A stretch of DNA of 64,000 nucleotides from Kapaibacterium sp044224925 (GTDB taxonomy: Bacteria; Bacteroidota; Ignavibacteria; Kapaibacteriales; Kapaibacteriaceae): assembly GCA_044224925.1 (NCBI GenBank), contig JBGAJM010000012.1, positions 4,810 through 68,809 on the forward strand, given 5' to 3'. Below the pieces are notes generated by a model. That model saw only the letters and a list, made by a program, of their open reading frames with translations. It ran no database searches and was not told the DNA's origin. Below are positions 17,533-27,470 of the stretch, one piece after another (the stretch's first letter is position 1; the number at the start of each line of letters is the position of its first letter). The position numbers and the translations under genes were made by a program.

Positions 17533-19599
17533 GTGGAGGAATCCTTGAAACAGAACAAGCTGGGCAAATACCTGCTCATCATCTTGCCGATCCTAGCGGC
17601 GGCCTATCTGATGTGGCCTACGTACCGCTTCTATCAGCTGGACAAGCAACGCAGCGAGGTGTCCGCCGATTCCGCCGCCCTTGAACAATGGGATGCAGAC
17701 AACGGCGAGGCCTATAACAAGGCGCGCGCCGGACGGATCAAGCTGGGTCTTGACCTTCGCGGCGGGATGTACGTCACGCTCGAAGTGGACATCTTGAAGC
17801 TCATCGACGAGTCGGCCGACCCCGCCTCGAAGGACGACGAGTTCACCAAGATCGTCGAGAAGACCCGCGCCGAAACGATGAACACGGACCTCGACGTGCT
17901 CGATACGTTCATCAAGAACTTCAAGAGCTCCGGTAAGTCGCTGCTGCAGTACTTCACGGTGACGGGCACGCAGGACGTGACCGAACAGGCCGTGATCGAA
18001 AAGCTGAAGCGCGATGCCGACGGTGCTGTTGACCAGGCCATGGAAGTGCTCCGTCAGCGTATCAATAAGTATAGCCTGTCCGATGTGAACATCCAGAAGC
18101 AAGGCGCACGTCGCGTGCTGATCGAGCTTCCTGATGTGAAGGACGAAAAGGAGATCCGCCAACTGATCCAGACCACGGCCCGCCTTGAATTCAAGCGCGT
18201 GCTGATGAACAAGGACCTGCTGACGGCCATTCAGATGGTCGACAACGTGATGCGTGGCAAGATGCCAACAGAGGACACTGTTGCCGCACCGGTGGCAGAC
18301 ACGACGAAGAACGCCAAGGACACAGCCAAGGCCGCACAGGTGGCCAAGGCCGATAGCGCCAAGGCGGACACGACGAAGACGGACTCGGCGAAGAAGAGCA
18401 AGGACCCATATGCAGGTCTGTCGCAAGAAGAGGCCGCACGCCGCTTCCGCGCCGATCACCCGTTCTCGAACATGATCATCTTCAATGCCGAAGGCATGAA
18501 GCAGCCAATGCCGGTTGGTGCCCTGGACCTTTCCGCCTTCCCTGAGAATGCCCCCTTCGTTTTGTATGTGAGTGGTAAGGACATCAATCGTATCACGGCC
18601 ATCCTCGAGCGGAACGATGTTCGCAAGGCCATGCCCGCCGATCTTGATATTCAGATCAGTGCGAAGTCGGAACAGAACGGACAAAAGGGCACCGTGGTGC
18701 CACTCGATCAGCAGATCTTCCAGGTGTATGGTGTTGCACACGAAGCCGAACTCACCGGTGATGTGATCACGGAAGCGTGGCCAACGTTCGACCCGACAAC
18801 GAATCAACCCGTTGTGAACATGGAGATGAGCACGGAAGGTGCCGAGAAATGGGCACAGATCACGGGTCGCAACATCAAGAAGCGCATCGCTGTGGTCCTT
18901 GACGGCCGCGTCTACACAGCACCAACGGTCGAGAACAAGATCCCGAACGGCTCTTCCCGTATCTCGGGTATGGCCAATACAGAAGAAGCGACCATCCTCG
19001 CTGTTGTGCTCAAGGCCGGAGCCCTCAAGGCACCGGTCACCATTATTGAAGAACGTGTTGTTGGTCCATCGCTTGGTGAAGACTCCATCCGCAGCGGTAT
19101 CCTGAGTACCGGTATCTCGATGGCCTTCATCGTCCTCTTCATGCTCATGTATTACTCGTGGGGTGGCGGCTTTGCCGACATGGCATTGCTCATGAACGTG
19201 TTGCTCACCGTGGCGGCCCTTGCCGGATTCGGTGGAACACTCACGTTGCCTGGTATCGCCGGTATCATCCTTTCGACGGCCATGGCGGTCGACGCGAACA
19301 TCCTGATCTTCGAACGGATGCGCGAGGAAATGAAGGCGGGACGGAATCTGAAGTCGGCACTGGAGCAAGGCTACAGCAAGGCGTGGAGCGCCATCATCGA
19401 CTCGAACCTGACGAACATGCTCGCAGCCATTCCGCTGCTGATCTGGGGCACAGGTCCGATCCAAGGATTTGCCGTGACACTGCTCGTTGGTACCATCCTC
19501 ACCCTCTTCACGGCCGTGCTGCTCACGCGCTCGATGTTCGAACTCGTGGTGTCCAGCGGTGCCGTCTCTATCAACATCGGTCAACGGAAGGTGGCATAA
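17533..19599 (+). CDS. secD: Protein translocase subunit SecD
   Basis: Inner-membrane RND-type subunit that works with SecF to pull exported proteins through SecYEG. The product has one N-terminal membrane segment, a large periplasmic region with GLDLRGGMYVTLEV (P1 head), AMEVLRQRINKYSLSDVNIQ and a C-terminal block of five membrane segments containing AMAVDANILIFERMREEM, the family hallmark. It is longer than usual because of a low-complexity Ala/Lys/Asp/Thr insertion around residues 250-295. The start is uncertain: GTG 17533 is listed, but TTG 17545 is preceded by GGAGGA 4 bases upstream and may be the true start. The stop abuts secF with no gap, so the pair is co-translated. Confidence 0.94.
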   Translation: MEESLKQNKLGKYLLIILPILAAAYLMWPTYRFYQLDKQRSEVSADSAALEQWDADNGEAYNKARAGRIKLGLDLRGGMYVTLEVDILKLIDESADPASKDDEFTKIVEKTRAETMNTDLDVLDTFIKNFKSSGKSLLQYFTVTGTQDVTEQAVIEKLKRDADGAVDQAMEVLRQRINKYSLSDVNIQKQGARRVLIELPDVKDEKEIRQLIQTTARLEFKRVLMNKDLLTAIQMVDNVMRGKMPTEDTVAAPVADTTKNAKDTAKAAQVAKADSAKADTTKTDSAKKSKDPYAGLSQEEAARRFRADHPFSNMIIFNAEGMKQPMPVGALDLSAFPENAPFVLYVSGKDINRITAILERNDVRKAMPADLDIQISAKSEQNGQKGTVVPLDQQIFQVYGVAHEAELTGDVITEAWPTFDPTTNQPVVNMEMSTEGAEKWAQITGRNIKKRIAVVLDGRVYTAPTVENKIPNGSSRISGMANTEEATILAVVLKAGALKAPVTIIEERVVGPSLGEDSIRSGILSTGISMAFIVLFMLMYYSWGGGFADMALLMNVLLTVAALAGFGGTLTLPGIAGIILSTAMAVDANILIFERMREEMKAGRNLKSALEQGYSKAWSAIIDSNLTNMLAAIPLLIWGTGPIQGFAVTLLVGTILTLFTAVLLTRSMFELVVSSGAVSINIGQRKVA

Positions 19600-20535
19600 A
19601 TGGACCTTATTAAGCAAACCAACTTCGACTTCGTTTCCCAACGCAACAAGTTCTTCATGGCCTCGCTCACGATCAACATCGTGGGTCTGATCGCCGTGTT
19701 CGTGCTCGGCATGGATCTCGGGATCGACTTCACCGGTGGTACACAGGTGACGGTGGCATTCCGCAAGAACACCGCCACTGCCGACGATGTGCGTGGCGCT
19801 CTTGCCCAGATCGGCTTCGCCGGTGCAGAACTCAAGAGCTTCGGCAAGCCAGGTCAGTACCTGATCCGCATCAACAAGACCGGAAACGCAACCGAAGTAT
19901 CGGCACAGATCGTTGCATCGCTGCAGCAGAAGTTCAAGAACGATCAGGTGGACATGCTGGGTGCGGACAACGTGGAGAAGAAGGTGTCGAGCGAATTGGC
20001 GTGGGGCGCAGCGAAGTCGCTGACCGTTGCCTTTATCGTGATCGTGCTCTACGTGGCCTTCCGATTCGAGTTCGTGTACGGCGTGGCAACGATCGTGGCA
20101 TTGCTGCACGACGTGCTCATGGCCTTCGTGATCTCTGCGCTCTTCAACAAGACGGGCTTGCTCAACCTTGAATTCAGTTTGAATTCGTTGGCGGCCTATC
20201 TGACGATCCTTGGATATTCGATCAACGACTCCGTGGTGGTGTTCGACCGTATTCGTGAGAACCGCGAGAAGCACAAAGGCATGCCGCTGGCAGAGCTGGT
20301 GAATCTCTCGATCAACGAAACACTGAGTCGGACCCTTATCACCGGTGTGTCCGTGCTCGTTGCCCTCTTGACGATGGTCTTCATCGGTGGCGACGTGCTC
20401 GAAGGCTTTGCCTTCACCATGTTCATCGGTGTGATCATCGGAACGTATTCTTCGGTCTACATTGCTGCATCGTTCGTGATCTGGTATCAGGAACGTGTAC
20501 GTCACAAGCGTGTTGGCGACGTGAAGCACGCATAA
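19600..20535 (+). CDS. secF: Protein translocase subunit SecF
   Basis: Partner of SecD in proton-driven completion of protein export. The 311 residues have the expected topology: one membrane segment (about 18-36), a periplasmic domain with LGIDFTGGTQVTVAF (signature of the SecF P1 region), and five C-terminal membrane segments that include LAAYLTILGYSINDSVVVFDRIREN, the SecF counterpart of the SecD motif. The ATG directly follows the secD stop. A STAS-domain gene begins 21 bases downstream and is probably on the same transcript. With many large secreted proteins encoded nearby, high Sec throughput is plausible, but this is inference. Confidence 0.95.
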   Translation: MDLIKQTNFDFVSQRNKFFMASLTINIVGLIAVFVLGMDLGIDFTGGTQVTVAFRKNTATADDVRGALAQIGFAGAELKSFGKPGQYLIRINKTGNATEVSAQIVASLQQKFKNDQVDMLGADNVEKKVSSELAWGAAKSLTVAFIVIVLYVAFRFEFVYGVATIVALLHDVLMAFVISALFNKTGLLNLEFSLNSLAAYLTILGYSINDSVVVFDRIRENREKHKGMPLAELVNLSINETLSRTLITGVSVLVALLTMVFIGGDVLEGFAFTMFIGVIIGTYSSVYIAASFVIWYQERVRHKRVGDVKHA

Positions 20536-20556
20536 GAACGACCAGGAACAACGACT

Positions 20557-20889
20557 ATGTCTAGCTTCTCAACCTCAACGGCATCGGACGTCCTCGTGAT
20601 CGCATTCCCTGCGAATGTGATCGGTGGACCCGATGCCGTGGAACTTGCATCGCTTCTGCGCGATGCTTCTGCGTCCAAGGCCGTGGTCTTCGACCTGAGC
20701 GCCGTGGGCGTGATGAATTCAAGCGGACTTGGAATGTTGGTGAGCTCGCTCACCACCCTCAAAAAATTCGACGTGGCCTTGCGCCTTGCCGCCGTGCCCT
20801 CGAAGGTCATGTCGCTGCTGACCATGACCCACCTCGATACCGTGTTCACCTTGTTCAGCTCGGTCGACGAAGCCGTGTCTGTGGAGTGA
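20557..20889 (+). CDS. STAS-domain protein (anti-anti-sigma-factor-like)
   Basis: A 110-residue cytosolic single STAS domain of the SpoIIAA/RsbV type. The family regulates by binding an anti-sigma kinase and is switched off by phosphorylation of a serine in a DSSGLG motif. Here that motif reads NSSGLGML (residues 54-61), so serine is kept but the usual preceding Asp is Asn. The core strand KAVVFDLSAVGVMN and the C-terminal helix are as expected. No partner kinase or phosphatase lies in the window. The gene sits between secF and purA, 21 bases after the former and only 4 bases before the latter, so it is probably co-transcribed with them. Its partner and target are unknown. Confidence 0.82.
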   Translation: MSSFSTSTASDVLVIAFPANVIGGPDAVELASLLRDASASKAVVFDLSAVGVMNSSGLGMLVSSLTTLKKFDVALRLAAVPSKVMSLLTMTHLDTVFTLFSSVDEAVSVE

Positions 20890-20893
20890 CATC

Positions 20894-22171
20894 ATGAGCG
20901 TGCGCATCATCGTAGGCGCGCAATGGGGCGACGAGGGAAAAGGGAAGATCGTCGACCTCCTGAGCGAACAAGCAGACATCGTGGCACGCTATCAAGGCGG
21001 TGCGAATGCCGGCCATACCATCGTCCACAACAACACGAAGTACGTCCTTCACCTGATCCCTTCCGGCATCTTGCACCCAACCGTGCACTGTGTGATCGGT
21101 AATGGTGTGGTGATCGATCCCGCAGCGTTGATGGACGAGATCCACATGCTGGAGAGCATGGGCGTGAACATCGAAGGTCGCCTGCATATCTCGCACAAGG
21201 CCCACCTGATCATGCCCTATCACAAGATGCTGGACCAGGCTCGCGAAAAGCAAGCGGGATCCACGGCAAGCATTGGGACAACGGGACGTGGGATCGGTCC
21301 TTCCTATATCGACAAAGCACAACGCATCGGCATTCGCATTGTCGACCTTCTGCATCGCGATGTGCTGCGCGAAAAACTTCGCACGAACCTCGACGAAAAG
21401 AGCACCCTCCTTCAAGCACTCTACGATGCCGAACCTCTCGATGTGGATTCGCTGATCGACGACTACATGTCGTTCGACTCGCGCATCGATCCGTACATCA
21501 CCGACACCACGGCCTTCCTGCATCAGGCTCTCAAGGAAGGGAAGCGAGTGTTGGCGGAAGGGGCGCAAGGGGCATTGCTGGATCTGGATCACGGCACGTA
21601 TCCGTTCGTGACCAGTTCGAATCCTACCTCCGGCGGCGCATGCACCGGTCTGGGCATCTCTCCGATGTCGATCACGTCCATCATTGGCGTGGTCAAGGCC
21701 TATAGCACCCGCGTTGGCAACGGTCCGTTCCCTACGGAACTGCACGATGCCACGGGAGAGTTGCTGCGCTCGGAAGGACATGAATTCGGCGCCACCACAG
21801 GACGTTCCCGTCGATGCGGCTGGTTGGACATTCCGGCGCTTCGCTATAGCATCATGGTGAACGGCATCACCGAGATCACGCTCACGAAGCTGGATGTGTT
21901 GGGTTGCCTGGACGAGATCCGAATCTGTACGGGTTACTCCATCGATGGACGTCCCGTCAAGCATTTCCCGGCCGATGCGGCCACCCTGGAGCGCGTTACG
22001 TGCGACTATATCACCCTTCCGGGGTGGAAGTCGGATATCAGCGGCTGCACATCGTTCGATGCACTGCCGTCCAATACTCGTACGTACATCGAGACCATTG
22101 AGAAGCTCACCGAAACACCGATCTCCCTGGTGAGCGTGAGCCCTGCGAGAGAAGATACCTTCGCACGGTAA
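20894..22171 (+). CDS. purA: Adenylosuccinate synthetase
   Basis: Cytosolic enzyme that joins IMP and aspartate with GTP to make adenylosuccinate, the first committed step to AMP. The 425 residues show the full family pattern: GAQWGDEGKGKIVDLL with the catalytic Asp and P-loop, RYQGGANAGHTIV with the catalytic His, LIPSGILHP, GTTGRGIGPSYIDKAQRIGIR, AEGAQGALLDLDHGTYPFVTSSNPTSGG and the C-terminal GRSRRCGWLDIPALRYS. Length and motifs are normal, so it should be active. The start lies 4 bases after the STAS gene. Confidence 0.97.
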   Translation: MSVRIIVGAQWGDEGKGKIVDLLSEQADIVARYQGGANAGHTIVHNNTKYVLHLIPSGILHPTVHCVIGNGVVIDPAALMDEIHMLESMGVNIEGRLHISHKAHLIMPYHKMLDQAREKQAGSTASIGTTGRGIGPSYIDKAQRIGIRIVDLLHRDVLREKLRTNLDEKSTLLQALYDAEPLDVDSLIDDYMSFDSRIDPYITDTTAFLHQALKEGKRVLAEGAQGALLDLDHGTYPFVTSSNPTSGGACTGLGISPMSITSIIGVVKAYSTRVGNGPFPTELHDATGELLRSEGHEFGATTGRSRRCGWLDIPALRYSIMVNGITEITLTKLDVLGCLDEIRICTGYSIDGRPVKHFPADAATLERVTCDYITLPGWKSDISGCTSFDALPSNTRTYIETIEKLTETPISLVSVSPAREDTFAR

Positions 22172-22200
22172 ATGGCCGCACCAGAACGTCGCCCATGATG

Positions 22201-22208
22201 TATTTTGG
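22201..22208 (+). promoter_or_regulatory. Putative -7 element of the 22214 gene
   Basis: TATTTTGG ends 5 bases before the ATG at 22214. It belongs to the set of TATNTTSG motifs found 3-5 bases from start codons in this window, which suggests a nearly leaderless transcript. No clear -33 element. Confidence 0.4.
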
Positions 22209-22213
22209 TCGAC

Positions 22214-25200
22214 ATGTCCCTCCGGGCCATCATACTGCCCTTCCTCCTTGCCCTCAGCCTTCTTCCCCTGCAGGCACAGCGCTGGGAGCGTAGCACGCTT
22301 CCGAAGCCATTCGACACCGGCTACTATCTGGATGTGTTCTTTCTTCCGTCCGACACGCGCTATGGATGGGCATGCGACGAGTTCCATGCCTATGTGATCC
22401 GCACCACGAACGGTGGCGTGACGTGGGTGGGCGATTCCGTGAACACAGGCGCCGGCAATACCAAGCATCTTGAATTCGTACAGTTCCTCACACCGGCCGT
22501 TGGCTATTGCTCGGGTCCGGCGGGTGTGTTCAAGAGTCAAGACTCCGGCAAGACGTGGACGTCGGTGCGACCCGATCCTACCGCCAATATCTGGGGCGGA
22601 TGGTTCCGCGATGAGAACGTTGGTTGGATCTGCGGTGGAACATGCGGACGTAATGCCTTTTGGCGAACGGCGGATGGTGGTGCCACATGGACGTCGTTCC
22701 TTGATACCACGAGTGCTCCCGACTGCAAGATGTCCGATCCGATCTGGCGTGCCGAGATGCCCACGAACGTTGTGTATGCTGCGGGCAGCGGGACCATCTG
22801 GAAGTCCACCGATGATGGCGTGACGTTCCAGGTGTACAAGTCCACGGGCGCGATCGCGCGGTGGCACGAAGAGATCTCCATGGTTGGCGCCACGATCTGC
22901 GTGCCGGGTGCCGGTGCGGATTGCAATGGCACGACCACAGCAGGTGCCATTCGTACGAGCGCCGATTCCGGAAAGAACTGGACGGAGTCGCCAACGATCG
23001 GCGCGATGTTCGGTGCCTACATGCTCACCGCAACACATGGCTGGGCCTCTGGCTATAGTGCGGGTGTATACGAGACAACGAATGCCGGCGCGCAATGGAC
23101 GTTGCGCAACTGCGGCATCATCAACGATGAACACATGGACGACATTTGGTTCATCAACGATTCCACCGGTTGGGTGGTCGGCGCCGGCGTCTACTCCTTG
23201 AAACCACCGAAGCACGAACTGTCCGATACGGTGCTGTCGTTCCTTGACGTGTGCAACGAACAGAAGAAGCGCGACACGGTCTACGTGCGCAACAAGAACT
23301 TCTACACGTCCACTGTAACGGGCCGCATCGCCGGTCCTGATGCCGACCTCTTCACGATCATCGCTCCAAACGGAACGCAGTCGATGGGGCAGTGCGGCGA
23401 GGTGGCCTACATCATCGAATATGCAGCGATGCGTCCCGGGTCCGCCTCGGCAACACTGATCCTCGATTGCACGAACAAGACCGAGACGCTCGTGGTGCAG
23501 TTGATCGGATCGCGAAGAGACCGCTCGGCTGTTCCCTCCGACACGGTGTTCTCCGTGAACCTTCGTGTTGGTGCAACGACAACGTTGCCCGTTGTGTGGC
23601 GTGCTACGACATCGTCCTTTGAAACGCTCGTCTCTGCCACGGTTGTCTCGGGCGACACGCTGAACAAATTCCGACTCACGCTTCCGTCCTTGGTGGGAGC
23701 GGCCAACATCGTGAGCTTCATCGATGCAACGGCAAGCGATACGGGGTGGACGCAAACACGCTTCAAGGTGACGATCGCACCATGCATTCGCGACACGTTC
23801 ATCACGCTTCGCGTGTATGGCATCTCGCCGATCTTCAATGCACTCCCAGCCTACACGGTGGATGCCGGATGTTCACCGCGTGATACCATTCGCATTCCGG
23901 TAACGAATACGGGCAATGCCGATCTGTTGGTCTCGCGTGTGAGCGTGACAAACGATGCAGGCGGTGCCTTTGTGCCGTTGTTCTGGCAGAGCGGACGTCC
24001 GTATCCGGTGAACATCAAGCCCAAACAGTCGGACACGCTCGTGGTGGAATATCGCGCGAGGACGACGATGGACCTGGCCGATCTGGTGATCGAACACGAC
24101 GACAAGACAACGAAGCGTGGTGTGCGATCGCCATGGACGATCAAGCTCAAAGGCTTGTCGTCGCGCGTTTCGGTCGACGTGTCGCCACGCGTGATCGATC
24201 TTGGAACGAAGTGTCTGAACCAAGTGGCTGACACGATCTTTCGCGTCACCAATAACGGTCCCGCATCCGCCACTGTCTCGGTGGATGGAGAACCGGATCG
24301 CATTCTCGATCAGTTCGGCACGGCCACGTATCGCAAGCGTGTGCCCACAAATGTGGTGGGCTCGTTCCGCGACACGATCCATGTGCGTGCTCGCCCGTGC
24401 GACACGTCAACGATGGTCATACGCACTTGGAAGGTGGAAGACCTTCGTGTGACGATCACACCACAGCGGATCGAAGACAGTGTGACGAATGGCGGTACGG
24501 TGCGACGTCGCGCTGTGATCCGCGTGAGCGGCGTGACGTCGGCTCGTATCACGAGTCTGCGTCTCCTTCCCGCATCGCCGATGGCCGTGATCTCTCCCAT
24601 GCCAGCACTGCCCGTCTCCCTCACTCCGAACGATAGTCTTGAAGTGTGGATCGATCTCTCGGCCACGGATGCAGGATCCTATGTTGGATCGTTGATCGTC
24701 GACGCTACATCGTCGTGCACGGCAACGGACAAGGCCGACGTGATCTATCGCTCCACGGTGCGTGGACTTCGACTGTCGACGCCACAGATCTCCATCGATC
24801 GACGGTGCGTCACCGGTCCGATGGAAGATTCCATCGTCGTCACGTCGACTTCATCCACCACGATCACCCTTGCCGCCCCGCTCCTTGGCGGAGCAGATGC
24901 CGCCTTCTTCACCGTCACGCCGTCGACATCGCAAGTGCTCGCTCCCGACGCGTCGGTGACCTATCGCATTCGTTGCAGCGCGCCCGTTGTGCGTGCCTAT
25001 GTGGCCGATCTTCAGATTGGTCTTGTCACGGACAGTGTGCGTCAAACAGTGCCGATCCGGATGGCGCAACATCGCACTGCATTGCATTGGGCCACGACAG
25101 AGGCCGATTCGATCGTGCGCATCGATGTAGGAACACGCGATGCCTGCGAGAACGCTTTTGTTCTGCGACGCACGTTGTACAACATGAGCGACACCGTCGT

Positions 25201-26437
25201 GCATGTGCAGCTCGTGCGCGCGGCACCGATCGGTGGCATCGATGGTTCGATGAATGCAACGCCGATCACGATCGCTGCGCAGGACTCCGTCGACGTGGTC
25301 GTGCGCATCGTTCCCAATGCATTGCCCGCCGGTGCATGGAGCGAGCGGATCCATCTGGTGGAAGATCTATGTGGGATCCGTGCGGTGCTCATCGTGAGCG
25401 GTGCAACGAACAGCGGAGCGCTGGTGATGACGCCACCACGCGTTGACTTTGGAACGATCCCCACAGGCGCTACACGCACAGCACCTATCACGATCCGCAA
25501 TCCGTCGAGCGCATCACGCACCATCACATCGATCTCGTTGGATGCGCTGGCATCACCGAGCATCACACTCCTTGCGCCACCGGTGGGAGTGATCGTGCCG
25601 CCATCGGGCTCGGTGTCGTTCGATGTTCGCTTCGCACCAACAACAGAAGGCGCTGCATTGGCAACCATCACGATGGTGGATTCGGGTGCATGTATCACGA
25701 CGAGCACGTCGCTCGTGATCGGTGCGTCGCGCGATTCAACCCCACCGGTGTATGTGGCCACGATCAAGACGGGCCGCTATCTCGAGCGACCGAACACAAC
25801 GATCGATGTGCCGGTGTTGTGGACCACTGATGTGTCGGCGGCGAAGATCGACAGCATGCGCATTCGTTTGCATGTGTATGAATTGCTGTTGGAGGTCGAC
25901 ACGGTCACGTCCACGTATCCGGGAGTGTTCTCGGAAATGCACGTCGACAGTGTTGTCGAGTTCACCATTCGCGCCGACAGTACGCGGCAGCTTGGTACGG
26001 TTGGAACGCTATGCGTCCTCCGCGGCACCACACGTCTTGCCTTGCCCGATTCAACGGCCTTTGTGGTTGCCAACTACAACTTGTGGAGTGCCGACACCGT
26101 TGCCCTTCTCGAAGATCCGGGATACTTGATCGTGGATGCATGCGGTCCGCGCTTCATGATCAAACTCGGAGCCGACGTTCGCGTGCGCATCGCATCGCCG
26201 CAACCCGTGCGCGATGTGCTCACGCTTGCGCTCGACCATGCCCAGGCCGATGTGCTTGACGTTGTGTTGGTGGATATGCAGGGAAGAGAAGTACTGCGTC
26301 ACTCCGTTGCCATCGATGCAGCGGCCACGACCACCTCCATCCCCGTCCACCCGTGCGCATCGGGTGCATACGTGCTGCGCGTGGGCAGTGCGCGCGGAGA
26401 GATCATCTCCACCGCCATGGTGCTGATCGCGCGTTAG
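22214..26437 (+). CDS. Secreted Asp-box and ASH-domain protein with type IX tail
   Basis: The ATG at 22214 gives 1407 residues with a Sec signal ending near ...LQAQ. The first 330 residues contain at least five YCF48/BNR-type Asp boxes (TTNGGVTW, SQDSGKTW, TADGGATW, STDDGVTF, SADSGKNW), predicting a beta-propeller. The middle is a series of immunoglobulin-like ASH/choice-of-anchor repeats (for example VDFGTIPTGATRTAPITIRN and VIVPPSGSVSFDVRFAP). The C-terminal 85 residues look like a type IX sorting tail (SPQPVRDVLTLAL, VVLVDMQGREVL, CASGAYVLRVG). It is probably a cell-surface or released protein. The end overlaps the convergent gene at 26434 by 4 bases. The signal gives no enzymatic residues. 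Confidence 0.83.
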   Translation: MSLRAIILPFLLALSLLPLQAQRWERSTLPKPFDTGYYLDVFFLPSDTRYGWACDEFHAYVIRTTNGGVTWVGDSVNTGAGNTKHLEFVQFLTPAVGYCSGPAGVFKSQDSGKTWTSVRPDPTANIWGGWFRDENVGWICGGTCGRNAFWRTADGGATWTSFLDTTSAPDCKMSDPIWRAEMPTNVVYAAGSGTIWKSTDDGVTFQVYKSTGAIARWHEEISMVGATICVPGAGADCNGTTTAGAIRTSADSGKNWTESPTIGAMFGAYMLTATHGWASGYSAGVYETTNAGAQWTLRNCGIINDEHMDDIWFINDSTGWVVGAGVYSLKPPKHELSDTVLSFLDVCNEQKKRDTVYVRNKNFYTSTVTGRIAGPDADLFTIIAPNGTQSMGQCGEVAYIIEYAAMRPGSASATLILDCTNKTETLVVQLIGSRRDRSAVPSDTVFSVNLRVGATTTLPVVWRATTSSFETLVSATVVSGDTLNKFRLTLPSLVGAANIVSFIDATASDTGWTQTRFKVTIAPCIRDTFITLRVYGISPIFNALPAYTVDAGCSPRDTIRIPVTNTGNADLLVSRVSVTNDAGGAFVPLFWQSGRPYPVNIKPKQSDTLVVEYRARTTMDLADLVIEHDDKTTKRGVRSPWTIKLKGLSSRVSVDVSPRVIDLGTKCLNQVADTIFRVTNNGPASATVSVDGEPDRILDQFGTATYRKRVPTNVVGSFRDTIHVRARPCDTSTMVIRTWKVEDLRVTITPQRIEDSVTNGGTVRRRAVIRVSGVTSARITSLRLLPASPMAVISPMPALPVSLTPNDSLEVWIDLSATDAGSYVGSLIVDATSSCTATDKADVIYRSTVRGLRLSTPQISIDRRCVTGPMEDSIVVTSTSSTTITLAAPLLGGADAAFFTVTPSTSQVLAPDASVTYRIRCSAPVVRAYVADLQIGLVTDSVRQTVPIRMAQHRTALHWATTEADSIVRIDVGTRDACENAFVLRRTLYNMSDTVVHVQLVRAAPIGGIDGSMNATPITIAAQDSVDVVVRIVPNALPAGAWSERIHLVEDLCGIRAVLIVSGATNSGALVMTPPRVDFGTIPTGATRTAPITIRNPSSASRTITSISLDALASPSITLLAPPVGVIVPPSGSVSFDVRFAPTTEGAALATITMVDSGACITTSTSLVIGASRDSTPPVYVATIKTGRYLERPNTTIDVPVLWTTDVSAAKIDSMRIRLHVYELLLEVDTVTSTYPGVFSEMHVDSVVEFTIRADSTRQLGTVGTLCVLRGTTRLALPDSTAFVVANYNLWSADTVALLEDPGYLIVDACGPRFMIKLGADVRVRIASPQPVRDVLTLALDHAQADVLDVVLVDMQGREVLRHSVAIDAAATTTSIPVHPCASGAYVLRVGSARGEIISTAMVLIAR

Positions 26438-27468
26438 TGCGCGGGAAAGAGGCGATGCATTGCCTCGTTGATCGCCGTTCGGAACGACTCCTTCGTATCG
26501 TCTGCACAGGTTGCGTTGGCAGAGCGAATGGGCTTGTAGGCAACGGGACTCACCAGCTCGCATAACCGTAGCGTAAGGTCTGCACCCTTGAGCGTACGAA
26601 CGAAGGAACCGATGATCACGTATCGCACTTCGAATGCACGTAACAATCCGATCTCGTTGATCGCCAGCGTCTTGTAATTCTCCACGGCATAGAGTCCGGC
26701 CTTCACATACATCGAGTCGCGCGTTTCAAGATCGATCAGCGTGAACTCGTCCAATGAACTCGCCGCATTTGCAATGGTCTCTGCACCATCGTACGAGACC
26801 ACCACTTTATCGGCGAACAGATTCCATACCTTTTGCTGCGTGGTATCGGTGAACTCCACGCCGCCAATGGCCACGAGTGACGTTGGTGTGACGCGAAAAT
26901 CGCTCTCAGCATTTGCATACAACGTACTGTCATGCATGGCCACACACAATGCACGCTGGATCGACGCTAGAATGGCCGGGTCGGCCATGGCCGATCCATC
27001 CGCATCATTTTTATAGCGCATCAATCCATATCCCACCCCGCGCCCTTCCTCCTTCATCCCATCCTTGGCCGCGATCACCACCTCCGTCCGCACAAGGTTG
27101 CCCACACGTCGCGTGGTGATGAAGAGCGCACCAAAGGCATGCGTGGCATCGATAGCATCGACAACGGTGCGTTTCGATGTTGGGAGGGTGGCAAGGATGG
27201 AGTCGCGAACCACGTTCGGGATGAGCCGCCAGTTGCGCGTCAACGACAGGGCCACGGATGTTCCGGCCTCGACCTTGCCCGCTGTGATGGCCCGATCGGT
27301 CGTGTCCACGTTGATCCGACCGATGACAAAACTCTGATAGATCGTGGCGTGTGCGGTGCCGGAGGGGAGCATTCCGCACAGCAAGACGACGAGTAACGTA
27401 CTGGTAACATACCGGTAACACCCAGCTAACAGGCTGCCGATAGTTTCGTGGTGCTCAGTGACAACCAT
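26434..27468 (-). CDS. Exported protein of unknown function
   Basis: The ATG at 27468 gives 344 residues with a hydrophobic N-terminal segment (around VTSTLLVVLLCGMLPSG) that looks like a signal peptide with cleavage after THA or AHA, so it is likely periplasmic. The mature part has no domain I can name; AIGGVEFTDTTQQKVWNLFADKVVVSYDGAETIA and VRYVIIGSFVRTLKGADLTLRLCEL suggest a fold similar to proteins that assess or bind a small ligand, but that is not supportable. The C-terminus has DDTKESFRTAINEAMHRLF. Its start is only 2 bases from the divergent TonB receptor start, and its stop overlaps the stop of the convergent 22214 gene (TTAG/CTAA at 26434-26437). Confidence 0.65.
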   Translation of the reverse strand: MVVTEHHETIGSLLAGCYRYVTSTLLVVLLCGMLPSGTAHATIYQSFVIGRINVDTTDRAITAGKVEAGTSVALSLTRNWRLIPNVVRDSILATLPTSKRTVVDAIDATHAFGALFITTRRVGNLVRTEVVIAAKDGMKEEGRGVGYGLMRYKNDADGSAMADPAILASIQRALCVAMHDSTLYANAESDFRVTPTSLVAIGGVEFTDTTQQKVWNLFADKVVVSYDGAETIANAASSLDEFTLIDLETRDSMYVKAGLYAVENYKTLAINEIGLLRAFEVRYVIIGSFVRTLKGADLTLRLCELVSPVAYKPIRSANATCADDTKESFRTAINEAMHRLFPAH

Positions 27469-27470
27469 GA

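Noticed and set aside
17593..23755. Long minus-strand open frames opposite secD, secF, purA and the 22214 gene
   Set aside because: They lie opposite recognisable conserved genes, have His/Arg-rich composition and no domains.
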